A stretch of DNA of 14,327 nucleotides, from NCBI RefSeq assembly GCF_042658685.1, contig NZ_JBHSQY010000010.1; one strand, 5' to 3'. The translations under genes were made by a program, and so were the position numbers. Numbering within the stretch: position 1 is the stretch's first letter; every line of letters begins with the position of its first letter. Under the pieces are notes generated by a model. That model was given only the letters and a program-made list of their open reading frames with translations, searched no databases and was not told the DNA's origin. The stretch is from Macrococcoides bohemicum (GTDB lineage: Bacteria; Bacillota; Bacilli; Staphylococcales; Staphylococcaceae). Below are positions 6,681 through 14,199 of this stretch, in pieces.

Positions 6681-8318
6681 ATGGCAGTTACTGATTGGAG
6701 AAAGTCAGTTGTATATCAAATATATCCAAAGTCATTTAAGGATACAACAGGCAATGGTCAGGGAGATATTAACGGTATTATTGAAAAGTTAGATTATTTA
6801 AAGACGCTTGGTGTAGATTATTTATGGTTAACACCGGTGTATCGTTCTCCAATGAATGATAATGGTTACGATATTAGCGACTATTATGAGATTAATCCAG
6901 ACTTCGGTACGAAAGAAGACTTTAAACGTTTATTAGATGAAGCGCATGCACGTGGCATTAAGATCATGTCTGATATTGTTATCAATCACACGAGTACTGA
7001 ACATAACTGGTTTGTTGAGAGTAGAAAGTCTAAAGATAATCCATATCGCGATTATTATATTTGGAAAGACGGGAAAGATGGACAGCCTCCGACAAACTGG
7101 GAATCAAAGTTTGGTGGTAATGCATGGCAATTAGATCCTGTGACGAATCAATATTACTTACGTTTATTTGATGTTACTCAGGCTGATTTAAACTGGGAGA
7201 ATGAACAGTTACGTAAAGAAATCTATGACATGATTAATTATTGGATTGATTTTGGTATAGATGGTTTCCGTTTCGATGTAATCAATTTGATTTCTAAAGC
7301 GGAATATAGGGATTCAGAGAAAATCGGTAAAGAATTTTATACTGATGGTCCGCGTGTTCACGAATTCTTAAATGAGTTAAACCGTAATACATTTGGTGAT
7401 AAAGAAGGGTTTATGACAGTTGGTGAAATGAGTTCTACGACTTTAGAGCATTGTATTAACTACACGCGCGAAGATCGTCATGAATTAAGCAGTGTCTTTA
7501 ACTTCCATCATCTTAAAGTAGATTATAAAGATGGTGAAAAATGGACTAAAATGCCGTTTGATTTTATTGAATTGAAACGTATTTTATTCGAATGGCAAGT
7601 TGGTATTTCTAAAGGTGGCGGGTGGAACGCAATCTTCTGGTGTAATCATGACCAACCCCGTGTTGTGAGCCGTTTCGGGGATGATTCAACGGAGGAACAT
7701 CGTGTAAAAAGTGCAAAAATGTTAGCGATAACATTACATTTCCTACAAGGCACGCCTTATATTTATCAAGGTGAAGAAATTGGTATGACCAACTTGTATT
7801 TAGATGACATCGGCCAATATCGCGATATTGAGTCTACAAATGCCTATCAAATCATGTCAGATAATGGGTTTACAAATGATGCAATATTAGATATATTACA
7901 AGATAAATCACGAGATAATTCAAGAAGTCCGGTACAATGGGATGATAGTGAAAATGCAGGATTCACAACTGGCACGCCTTGGATTGATGTGGCCAAAAAT
8001 TATAAACAAATAAATGTAAAACAAGCACTAGCAGATAAAAACTCTGTATTTTATACGTATCAAAAGTTAATTGAATTAAGACATAACTTAGATATTATCA
8101 CATACGGAGAGGTGAAACCTTTATTAGAAGAGCATCCGCAAATTTTTGCGTATGAAAGAAAGCTTGATGATAAGTCTATACTTGTATTAGCGAACTTTAC
8201 AGATGAACCGGTTGATGTGCCATCTTCAATAGATATTGAAGGTAGCATCTTAATCAACAATGAAACATATCATTCAAATGTACTGGAACCCTATCAAGCA
8301 ATCGCCATTCTTCGATAA
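6681..8318 (+). CDS. treC: Alpha,alpha-phosphotrehalase (trehalose-6-phosphate hydrolase), GH13
   Basis: This encodes a 545-residue cytoplasmic enzyme that hydrolyses trehalose-6-phosphate to glucose and glucose-6-phosphate. The GH13 barrel runs from about 8 to 420. It has QIYPKSF near the N-terminus, DIVINHTS (98-105), the nucleophile Asp199 in DGFRFDV, the acid/base Glu249 in TVGEMS, the transition-state residue Asp324 in NHDQPR, and a C-terminal beta domain. Length and motif spacing match TreA/TreC and the oligo-1,6-glucosidases. The place directly downstream of treP and before treR decides for phosphotrehalase. ATG 6681 has AGGAG eight bases upstream. The 96-base gap to treP holds a strong hairpin but no clear promoter, so cotranscription is likely. 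Confidence 0.95.
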   Translation: MAVTDWRKSVVYQIYPKSFKDTTGNGQGDINGIIEKLDYLKTLGVDYLWLTPVYRSPMNDNGYDISDYYEINPDFGTKEDFKRLLDEAHARGIKIMSDIVINHTSTEHNWFVESRKSKDNPYRDYYIWKDGKDGQPPTNWESKFGGNAWQLDPVTNQYYLRLFDVTQADLNWENEQLRKEIYDMINYWIDFGIDGFRFDVINLISKAEYRDSEKIGKEFYTDGPRVHEFLNELNRNTFGDKEGFMTVGEMSSTTLEHCINYTREDRHELSSVFNFHHLKVDYKDGEKWTKMPFDFIELKRILFEWQVGISKGGGWNAIFWCNHDQPRVVSRFGDDSTEEHRVKSAKMLAITLHFLQGTPYIYQGEEIGMTNLYLDDIGQYRDIESTNAYQIMSDNGFTNDAILDILQDKSRDNSRSPVQWDDSENAGFTTGTPWIDVAKNYKQINVKQALADKNSVFYTYQKLIELRHNLDIITYGEVKPLLEEHPQIFAYERKLDDKSILVLANFTDEPVDVPSSIDIEGSILINNETYHSNVLEPYQAIAILR

Positions 8319-8366
8319 ACTTTCCGAGTTTTTGATGCTAATTGACTCATAAAGTATAGGGGTGGC

Positions 8367-9104
8367 ATGGTGAACAGTAATAAGTATCGAAAGATTTATC
8401 AGGAGTTAAGTGGAAAGATTATTAATGATGAGTACAAGCATGGTGAACAGTTGCCATCTGAGAACTTACTTGTAAAAAAGTATGGCGTATCACGTGAAAC
8501 AGTAAGAAAAGCATTAAGTTTATTACAAACAAATGGATTTATCCAAAAGCTCAAAGGCAAAGGATCGGTTGTTATTTATGATCAATCTTTGAACTTTCCG
8601 GTTTCACAATTGATTAGTTTCGAAGAGATAAAACAATCACTTAATATGGACTATCATACTGTAGTGGAAAGTTTTGAAACAGTTGTGGCGAAGGATCATC
8701 CAAAAGTACAGGAAGCGTTAAATATTAGTGAAGATACAAAGTTATTTAGAGTCGTTCGTTCAAGAAGAAAGAATGATCTTGTTAACATTGTGGACACAGA
8801 TTATTTCATTCAAGAAATGATGCCGGCACTTTCTAAAAAAATTGCTGAACAATCAATTTATGATTATATCGAACGACGTTTAGGATTAAAGATTGCATAT
8901 TCTAATAAAGTGATTACATTCGAACCGATGTCTGAATATGAAATAGATTTATTTGTTGAAGCAACACCACCGTATGCAGCAGTCGTGCGCTCAATTGTAC
9001 ATCTTGCTGATGCGATACCATTTCAATACAACGTGTCTAAACATAGAGCAAGTGAATTTAAGTTTGTAGATTTCTCAAGAAGAACGATTGGGAAAGAGAA
9101 GTAG
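8367..9104 (+). CDS. treR: Trehalose operon repressor, GntR family (HutC/UTRA subfamily)
   Basis: This encodes 245 residues. The N-terminal winged helix-turn-helix (about 5-72) contains LPSENLLVKKYGVSRETVRKA, the typical GntR recognition helix. The C-terminal UTRA ligand domain (about 95-235) would bind trehalose-6-phosphate and release the operator. The likely target is the inverted repeat in the treP promoter. The gene lies 48 bases after treC with no promoter that I can defend, so it is probably part of the operon and autoregulated. The start is either ATG 8367 (AGGGG four bases upstream) or the next codon, GTG 8370 (seven bases); the difference is one residue. No terminator is visible between this gene and the SRP RNA promoter. 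Confidence 0.94.
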   Translation: MVNSNKYRKIYQELSGKIINDEYKHGEQLPSENLLVKKYGVSRETVRKALSLLQTNGFIQKLKGKGSVVIYDQSLNFPVSQLISFEEIKQSLNMDYHTVVESFETVVAKDHPKVQEALNISEDTKLFRVVRSRRKNDLVNIVDTDYFIQEMMPALSKKIAEQSIYDYIERRLGLKIAYSNKVITFEPMSEYEIDLFVEATPPYAAVVRSIVHLADAIPFQYNVSKHRASEFKFVDFSRRTIGKEK

Positions 9105-9114
9105 AAGTTTATTG

Positions 9115-9143
9115 TTGCAATATATAGTTAGATTTAGTATTAT
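9115..9143 (+). promoter_or_regulatory. SRP RNA promoter
   Basis: TTGCAA (9115-9120) is followed after 17 bases by TATTAT (9138-9143). The mature 5' end at 9151 lies eight bases past the -10 box, so the RNA probably starts at its mature end. The -35 box begins 11 bases after the treR stop codon. Confidence 0.75.
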
Positions 9144-9150
9144 AAATATT

Positions 9151-9421
9151 ACCGTGCTAAGTGGGGAGGTAGCGGTTCCCTGTACTTGCAATCCGCTTAG
9201 GCAAGACCTAATCCCTTTGCCTCGGGTAACAAGTTGTGAGGTCTGACCTGAATACGTAGTGTTGAGAGATCGGTCCTAGCCAATATAAACCCATGAATCA
9301 TGTCAGGTCCGGAAGGAAGCAGCATTAAGTGGTACTTTGTATGTGACTGGGGTAGCCGGTTTTGAGCTGTCGACTTGGGTAACGCTTGTGCTTGTTATTC
9401 AAAGCAAAGGTGCACGGTTTT
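9151..9421 (+). ncRNA. ffs: Signal recognition particle RNA, large Bacillus type (scRNA)
   Basis: An RNA of about 270 nucleotides folds end to end: ACCGTGC at 9151 pairs with GCACGGT at 9412-9418. The apical helix 8 has the universally conserved core GGAAGGAAGCAGC (9311-9323) with its GGAA tetraloop and asymmetric loop, the binding site of Ffh. The 5' part (GTGGGGAGGTAGCGGTTCCC onward) has the Alu-domain character seen in Bacillus and Staphylococcus SRP RNA, missing from the 4.5S RNA of enterobacteria. It acts in co-translational targeting of membrane proteins with Ffh and FtsY. Ends are approximate to a few bases. Confidence 0.96.
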
Positions 9422-9450
9422 AATTATAAATTAATAGCGTTTTATAGATG

Positions 9451-9477
9451 AACACGTCATATATGGCGTGTTTTTTT
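9451..9477 (+). terminator. SRP RNA terminator
   Basis: AACACGTC pairs with GGCGTGTT (one G-T pair) around ATATAT, with seven T at the end. It lies about 30 bases beyond the mature RNA 3' end, so the primary transcript must be trimmed. Confidence 0.88.
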
Positions 9478-9553
9478 GTTTCATTAAAATAATCATAATT
9501 GTGAATATTGTGTAGTACTTGTAAATAATACGGATATTTTGTATCAGTTTGAT

Positions 9554-9559
9554 TATAAT
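9554..9559 (+). promoter_or_regulatory. Likely -10 box of the secreted-protein gene
   Basis: A perfect TATAAT lies 40 bases ahead of the start codon. No convincing -35 box lies 16-18 bases upstream, so only the -10 is marked. Confidence 0.45.
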
Positions 9560-9598
9560 GTAGAAAATATCAATATTATTGATAAAGGGGTGAATTTA

Positions 9599-10346
9599 AT
9601 GAACGTATCAAAGCTATATTCTACAAGTATCGCATCTGCACTTTTATCGATAACGATTTTAACTGGGGTAGCGAGTGCTGAAACAACGCATTCAACTCAA
9701 CCTACAACAACTGGAAATACTACAACTTCGCCTACTGCCAAACAAAGTTTAGAATCTGCAGTAGAAAAAGCAAAAACCTGAAGCACCAGTTGTAGTTGAC
9801 GGTCCTGTTATGCCTTCATTCAATGGTTACCAATTTAATGCGGGTCAAAAATATAAATTACCAGCATATGTAGAATTATATGAAGAACCAAAAAGCAATA
9901 TCCAATTGAATAATAAAGACTTCATTAATAAAGTAATGAGCGTTACACCTGTAGGTAGTAAAAAGAAATTACCAGTGGCAGATAACAAAGTTACATTTAC
10001 TAAACCTGGTAACTACACTGTTAAATTTGCTATTTATGATAAAGATGGAAACAGATTAAAAGAATACAACGGTAAAGAACGCAACTTCCTTTATGTTTCT
10101 AACACTGCAATAGTAGTCGACTCAGCGCCTGTAATCTCTGGTGTTAAAAGTACAACTTACAGCAAAAAGACATTCTCTTATACTAAAGGTATTAAAGCTT
10201 ATGACTATGTAGATAAAAAATATGTTAAAGTAACGTACAAAGGTAAAGTTAATCCAAGTAAAAAAGGTAAATACAAAATTTACTACTCTGCGACAGACAG
10301 CAAAGGTAACACTGCTAAAAAGACGCGTTATGTCGTTGTGAAATAA
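9599..10346 (+). pseudogene. Secreted Ig-like protein, frameshifted
   Basis: The frame from ATG 9599 (ribosome site AAAGGGGTG) encodes a clear Sec signal peptide with an A-S-A cleavage site before ETTHST, then a Thr/Ser-rich stretch, and stops at TGA 9779-9781 after 60 residues. Protein coding continues without a break in the next frame from CCT 9777 to 10346 and ends with a terminator. Removing one A from the run of five at 9772-9776 gives one open frame of about 248 residues. The second part is Lys/Tyr-rich and has two beta-rich segments; the last (about SAPVISGVKSTTYSKKTF... to VVVK) resembles DUF5011/bacterial Ig-like domains. The role is unknown. The damage may be a true mutation, a phase-variable state or a sequencing error. 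Codon use stays gene-like on both sides, so any mutation is recent. Confidence 0.82.
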
Positions 10347-10364
10347 TAATTTAGATTTTTCAAA

Positions 10365-10392
10365 GCTTGAGGTTTTTCCTCAAGTTTTTTTT
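10365..10392 (+). terminator. Terminator after the secreted-protein gene
   Basis: CTTGAGG pairs with CCTCAAG around five T and is followed by eight T. It separates the secreted gene from the dnaX operon. Confidence 0.9.
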
Positions 10393-10405
10393 AGTGCTTT
10401 TAATA

Positions 10406-10432
10406 GGACGGTTTTCCGTTCAATGTTATAAT
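10406..10432 (+). promoter_or_regulatory. dnaX operon promoter (extended -10) with small hairpin
   Basis: TATAAT (10427-10432) is preceded by TGT, a full extended -10 box. No good -35 is present. At that place lies a short inverted repeat, GGACGG-TTTT-CCGTTC (10406-10421), which could be a regulator site or chance. Confidence 0.55.
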
Positions 10433-10464
10433 AAGATTACTAATTTTTGTTGGAGGGGACTCAC

Positions 10465-12126
10465 TTGAGTTATCAAGCTTTATATCGTGTGTTTCGTTCA
10501 CAGTCTTTCGAAGAAGTTGTGGGGCAGAAGCATGTTACGACAACTTTAAAAAATGCAATTCAGAAAAATAAAATCTCTCATGCTTATCTTTTCAATGGTC
10601 CACGTGGTACAGGGAAAACGAGTATCGCTAAGATTTTTGCTAAAGCGATTAACTGTACGGAAAGTGATACGGGTGAACCTTGTAATCATTGCCCTACTTG
10701 TGTGTCGATTACAAATGGAACGAATTCTGACGTAATAGAAATCGATGCGGCGAGTAACAATGGTGTAGATGAGATTCGTAATATTCGTGATAAAGTCAAA
10801 TATGCACCGGGTGAATCCAAATATAAAGTGTATATAATCGATGAAGTGCATATGCTTACTACGGGTGCTTTTAATGCGTTGTTAAAGACGTTAGAAGAAC
10901 CACCTGCACATGCCATCTTTATTCTTGCGACAACAGAACCGCACAAAATTCCAGCTACAATTATTTCACGTTGTCAACGCTTCGACTTCAAAGCAATTGC
11001 TTTACCTGATATTAAAGACCACTTAGCATTTGTCTGTAACAAGGAAGGTATTGAATATGAAGATGCTGCACTAGAGTTTATCGCAACGAGTGCTGAAGGT
11101 GGTATGCGTGATGCGTTAAGTATTTTAGATCAGGCAATCGCATTTGGTGAAGCGAAGTTAACGTTAAATCATGTCTTAAATGTGACCGGTAGTGTTGGCC
11201 GTGATGATTTAATGTCACTCATGGATAAAGTGATTGTGCATGACGTTAAAGGTGCTTTTGGACAGTATCATCAATTACTTGCGGATGGTAAGGAAGTTAC
11301 CCGTCTAGTAAATGATTTAATTTATTTTCTGCGTGATGTTATTGTGGAATTTGCGACAGATCAAAAGGGCGATGCTGCGATTTATTCATTAGCATTACCT
11401 ACAATTTATGAAATGATTGATAAGATTAACGATACACTAGTAGCGATGCGTTTTTCTGTCAATTCGAACGTACATTTTGAAGTACTTATTGTTAAACTGT
11501 CTGAGCTCGTGAAACAAAGTGAAGCGGGTGCACCTCAGCAAAGTGTACAAAGTAATGCTGCTGCACCAGTGGTAGATACAAGTCATATTGAAGCGCGTAT
11601 CAATGCTTTAGAATCTCGTATCAATCAAGGTGCTACTCAAGCATCAGCACCTCAGACAACTAAGAAAGAGTCTAAGAAGAACAAGAATGCCTTCTCAATG
11701 CGTCAAATAGAAACAGTTCTTGATAATGCGAATCGTGAGGACTTAAACTTCTTAAAGAGTAATTGGGGAGAGCTGCTTGCTCACGTTGAATCGCAAGGGC
11801 AGCGTTCATTAGTGAGCTTGCTGAAACATTCAGAGCCTGTCGCAGCAAGTAGTACACATGTGCTTATTAAATTTGGTGAAGATATTCATTGTGATATGGT
11901 CAATAATGATGATGCAAAAAGAGAACAGATTGAAGCAATAGTATACACAATTATTAAAAAACAAGTTAAAATGGTAGGAGTACCAGATTCTCAATGGCTA
12001 CAAGTTCGACATACTTATATTGAGAATAGAAAACAACCAAAACAGGAAGACAAACCTGTAGAAGTTGATATTGTATCAGAAGCGACAAATTTATTTGGTG
12101 AAGATGCAATTAATATTATTGATTAA
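10465..12126 (+). CDS. dnaX: DNA polymerase III subunit gamma/tau
   Basis: This encodes 553 residues of the ATPase motor of the replicative clamp loader. Walker A is GPRGTGKTS (Lys51), the four zinc cysteines are C64, C73, C76 and C79, Walker B is IIDEVHM (Asp126-Glu127), sensor 1 is ATTEPHK, and the SRC arginine-finger motif is at 168-170. A low-complexity linker (about 355-400) leads to the C-terminal tau region. The start is TTG 10465: it gives the family N-terminus (M)SYQALYRVFR and has TTGGAGGGG just upstream. Two further TTG codons at 10447 and 10450 lie before or in that ribosome site. The frequent RPQ after the first helix reads RSQ here. Only one full-length product is expected. It heads an operon with ebfC and recR. 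Confidence 0.97.
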   Translation: MSYQALYRVFRSQSFEEVVGQKHVTTTLKNAIQKNKISHAYLFNGPRGTGKTSIAKIFAKAINCTESDTGEPCNHCPTCVSITNGTNSDVIEIDAASNNGVDEIRNIRDKVKYAPGESKYKVYIIDEVHMLTTGAFNALLKTLEEPPAHAIFILATTEPHKIPATIISRCQRFDFKAIALPDIKDHLAFVCNKEGIEYEDAALEFIATSAEGGMRDALSILDQAIAFGEAKLTLNHVLNVTGSVGRDDLMSLMDKVIVHDVKGAFGQYHQLLADGKEVTRLVNDLIYFLRDVIVEFATDQKGDAAIYSLALPTIYEMIDKINDTLVAMRFSVNSNVHFEVLIVKLSELVKQSEAGAPQQSVQSNAAAPVVDTSHIEARINALESRINQGATQASAPQTTKKESKKNKNAFSMRQIETVLDNANREDLNFLKSNWGELLAHVESQGQRSLVSLLKHSEPVAASSTHVLIKFGEDIHCDMVNNDDAKREQIEAIVYTIIKKQVKMVGVPDSQWLQVRHTYIENRKQPKQEDKPVEVDIVSEATNLFGEDAINIID

Positions 12127-12144
12127 ACTTAGGAGGAAATGAAT

Positions 12145-12465
12145 ATGCGCGGTGGCGGAAATATGCAACAAATGATGAAACAAATGCAAAAGATGCAAAA
12201 GAAAATGGCTGAAGAGCAAGAAAAGTTAAAAGAAGAAAGAATTGAAGGGACAGCAGGTGGCGGTATGGTTACTGTTGTTGTTTCAGGACATAAAGAAGTA
12301 TTAGATGTCATCATTAAAGAAGAAGTAGTAGATCCAGAAGATATCGAAATGTTACAAGACTTAGTATTAGCTGCAACAAACGATGCATTAGCAAAAGCAG
12401 ATGATGTTACTGCACAACGTTTAGGACAACATACTAAAGGATTAAACATTCCAGGAATGATGTGA
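12145..12465 (+). CDS. ebfC: YbaB/EbfC family nucleoid-associated protein
   Basis: This encodes a 106-residue DNA-binding protein of the YbaB/EbfC family, which forms dimers with an alpha-helical tweezer shape. Visible are the MRGGGNMQQMMKQMQKMQ start, a long charged helix to about residue 35, the GTAGGGMV turn, and strands plus a helix ending in GLNIPGMM. ATG 12145 is chosen because AGGAGG ends eight bases before it and the MRGGGN start is the family form; an ATG at 12139 would be only two bases from the ribosome site. It lies 18 bases after dnaX and one base before recR, a gene trio conserved in many bacteria and linked to replication and repair. Confidence 0.95.
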   Translation: MRGGGNMQQMMKQMQKMQKKMAEEQEKLKEERIEGTAGGGMVTVVVSGHKEVLDVIIKEEVVDPEDIEMLQDLVLAATNDALAKADDVTAQRLGQHTKGLNIPGMM

Positions 12466-12466
12466 T

Positions 12467-13063
12467 ATGCATTATCCTGCACCAATATCGAAACTTATCG
12501 ATAGTTTTATGAAGTTGCCTGGTATAGGTCCGAAGACTGCAAGTCGTCTTGCCTTTCATGTTTTAGATATGAAAGAAGATGACGTGATGAATTTTGCGAA
12601 AGCATTAGTAGACGTGAAACGTGAACTGACATATTGTTCAGTTTGTGGTCATATTACTGATACGGATCCTTGCTACGTTTGTAGTGATACAACACGTGAT
12701 CGTTCTATGATATGTGTTGTTGAAGAGACGAAGGATGTTATTGCAATGGAAAAGATGCGCGAATATAAAGGAATGTATCATGTGTTACATGGTGCAATTT
12801 CTCCGATGGAAGGTGTCGGCCCAGAAGATATTAATATTCCATCACTTTTAACGCGTTTAAAAGATGAAGAAGTAACGGAATTAATTCTGGCAACCAACCC
12901 AAATATTGAAGGTGAGTCTACTGCAATGTATATCTCAAGACTTGTTAAACCAATTGGTATTAAAACAACGCGTTTAGCACATGGTTTACCTGTTGGTGGA
13001 GATTTAGAATATGCAGATGAAGTAACTTTATCTAAAGCGATATCTGGTAGAACAGAGATATAA
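12467..13063 (+). CDS. recR: Recombination mediator protein RecR
   Basis: This encodes 198 residues, the usual length. RecR works with RecO (and RecF) to load RecA on SSB-coated single-stranded DNA at gaps. It has a helix-hairpin-helix (LPGIGPKTASRLAFH, 17-31), a C4 zinc finger (C57, C60, C69, C72), a TOPRIM domain (about 80-175) starting ICVVEETKDV, and a C-terminal Walker B-like stretch (LEYADEVTL). ATG 12467 begins one base after the ebfC stop codon and has no strong ribosome site of its own beyond GGAATGATGTG, so translation is probably coupled to ebfC. A strong terminator closes the operon. Confidence 0.97.
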   Translation: MHYPAPISKLIDSFMKLPGIGPKTASRLAFHVLDMKEDDVMNFAKALVDVKRELTYCSVCGHITDTDPCYVCSDTTRDRSMICVVEETKDVIAMEKMREYKGMYHVLHGAISPMEGVGPEDINIPSLLTRLKDEEVTELILATNPNIEGESTAMYISRLVKPIGIKTTRLAHGLPVGGDLEYADEVTLSKAISGRTEI

Positions 13064-13066
13064 CGA

Positions 13067-13102
13067 AATGACCTCAAAGCGAATTGTTTTGAGGTCATTT
13101 TT
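13067..13102 (+). terminator. Terminator of the dnaX-ebfC-recR operon
   Basis: AATGACCTCAAA pairs perfectly with TTTGAGGTCATT (12 bp) around a nine-base loop, and the 3' arm runs into five T. It begins three bases after the recR stop codon. Confidence 0.93.
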
Positions 13103-13115
13103 ATAAACGAATAAT

Positions 13116-13144
13116 ATGAAAGTATTAAAAATAGTTGCTATAAT
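13116..13144 (+). promoter_or_regulatory. Promoter of the patatin-like gene
   Basis: ATGAAA (13116-13121), 17 bases, then TATAAT (13139-13144) preceded by TGC, an extended -10 box. The start codon lies 22 bases downstream. Confidence 0.7.
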
Positions 13145-13166
13145 TATGTGAAATGAGGTGAATAAA

Positions 13167-14018
13167 ATGACAACTGGATTAGTATTAGAAGGTGGCGGTA
13201 TGAGAGGGATATATACCGCGGGAGTATTAGATTGTTTTTTAGAACATGATATTCAATTTAATTATGTAATTGGTGTTTCGGCAGGTGGGAATATGGCAGC
13301 GTCTTATCTTTCAAAACAGAAAGGAAGAAATAAGAAAGTATCTTTAGATTTTTTAGATGATAAACGTTACTTATCTCTTTCTAACTATATAAAGAATAAA
13401 GAGATGTTTGGAATGGATTTTATCTTTGATGAAATTCCAAGAGAGCACGTACCGTTTAATATGGAAGACTTTCTTCAATATAAAGGCGAATATGTCATTG
13501 CGTGCACAAACTGTGAAACAGGAGAAACGGAATACTTTAATAAAGCATATTTAAAGAAAGACTTAATGACGATTCTGCGTGCATCAAGTTCATTACCGTT
13601 AATGGCACCCATCGTAGAATACGATGGTAAGAAGTTATTAGATGGTGGTGTTACAGATCCAATACCCTTAAGAAAAGCACAACGTGATGGCATGATTAAC
13701 AATGTGGTTGTACTTACTAGACCGAAAGGATATATAAAACGTTCGAGTCGACTTTCTAAATACTTTAAAGTGAAAGGTTATAAGAAAGTAGATGAAGCGA
13801 TGCAAAAACGTCCTGCAGTTTATAATGAAACACTGCAATATGTCGATAACCAGGAAAAGAATGGTCATGCAATTGTTATTCGTCCATCTAAAGATTTAAA
13901 AGTTGATCGTATGGAAAAGAATCGAGATAAGCTTTCAGCAATGTATGATTTAGGTTATCAAGATGCTTTAGAACAACTGCCGAAGATAAAAGAATGGCTT
14001 TATACAAAAGAAAATTAA
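13167..14018 (+). CDS. Patatin-like phospholipase family protein (YjjU/RssA-like)
   Basis: This encodes 283 residues, a predicted cytoplasmic serine lipid hydrolase with a Ser-Asp dyad. The oxyanion-hole loop is GGGMRG (9-14), the nucleophile elbow G-V-S38-A-G, and the catalytic Asp159 sits in LDGG. The C-terminal part after about residue 185 (VVLTRPKGY to KEWLY) matches the extra domain of YjjU-like patatins (DUF6363 type). The substrate is unknown in this family. ATG 13167 has TGAGGTG six bases upstream; the GTG at 13158 overlaps that site and is rejected. It is transcribed alone from an extended -10 promoter. No terminator is visible before the rRNA promoters, so transcripts could run into the rRNA leader. 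Confidence 0.9.
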   Translation: MTTGLVLEGGGMRGIYTAGVLDCFLEHDIQFNYVIGVSAGGNMAASYLSKQKGRNKKVSLDFLDDKRYLSLSNYIKNKEMFGMDFIFDEIPREHVPFNMEDFLQYKGEYVIACTNCETGETEYFNKAYLKKDLMTILRASSSLPLMAPIVEYDGKKLLDGGVTDPIPLRKAQRDGMINNVVVLTRPKGYIKRSSRLSKYFKVKGYKKVDEAMQKRPAVYNETLQYVDNQEKNGHAIVIRPSKDLKVDRMEKNRDKLSAMYDLGYQDALEQLPKIKEWLYTKEN

Positions 14019-14058
14019 AAAAAGTTTAAAAAAAGCAGCAAAAGTGTAATTTTTATGC

Positions 14059-14087
14059 TTGTTATAGTGTTTGAAACCCTGTATAGT
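14059..14087 (+). promoter_or_regulatory. Candidate upstream rRNA promoter P1
   Basis: TTGTTA (14059-14064) is followed after 17 bases by TATAGT (14082-14087). It is weaker than the second promoter. Tandem promoters are usual for Firmicute rRNA operons. Confidence 0.5.
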
Positions 14088-14092
14088 TATAT

Positions 14093-14125
14093 CTTGTCCG
14101 GTAGAGATAACTCATACGGGGCAAG
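14093..14125 (+). other. Hairpin between the two rRNA promoters
   Basis: CTTGTCC pairs with GGGCAAG; inside, GTAGAG pairs with CTC-A-TAC (one bulged A) around ATAA. If the upstream promoter is used, this hairpin sits at the very 5' end of its transcript. Confidence 0.6.
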
Positions 14126-14145
14126 CACTTCGAAAGACAACAAAA

Positions 14146-14193
14146 AACTTTTTTAAAAAAGTTGTTGACTTTCAAAACACAAGAGAGTATAAT
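14146..14193 (+). promoter_or_regulatory. Main rRNA operon promoter P2 with A/T-tract upstream element
   Basis: TTGACT (14165-14170) and a perfect TATAAT (14188-14193) are separated by 17 bases. Immediately upstream, AACTTTTTTAAAAAAGTT (14146-14163) is a perfect 18-base palindrome of T- and A-tracts, the expected composition of an UP element bound by the polymerase alpha subunits. Transcription would begin near 14200. Confidence 0.85.
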
Positions 14194-14199
14194 TAAATC

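Noticed and set aside
9539..9598. In-frame TTG start upstream of the secreted protein
   Set aside because: It precedes the -10 box TATAAT and would put 20 extra residues before a typical signal peptide. ATG 9599 has a good ribosome site.
10546..10946. Reading frames on the minus strand inside dnaX
   Set aside because: They are shadows of a gene whose conserved motifs are all on the plus strand; they have no ribosome sites or recognisable domains.
11950..11975. Programmed frameshift site in dnaX (A6-C run) giving a short gamma form as in E. coli
   Set aside because: The run is read as AAA-AAA-CAA, out of phase for the A-AAA-AAG type of slip, has no clear following stem, and lies close to the 3' end, where a shift would not make a gamma-sized product.
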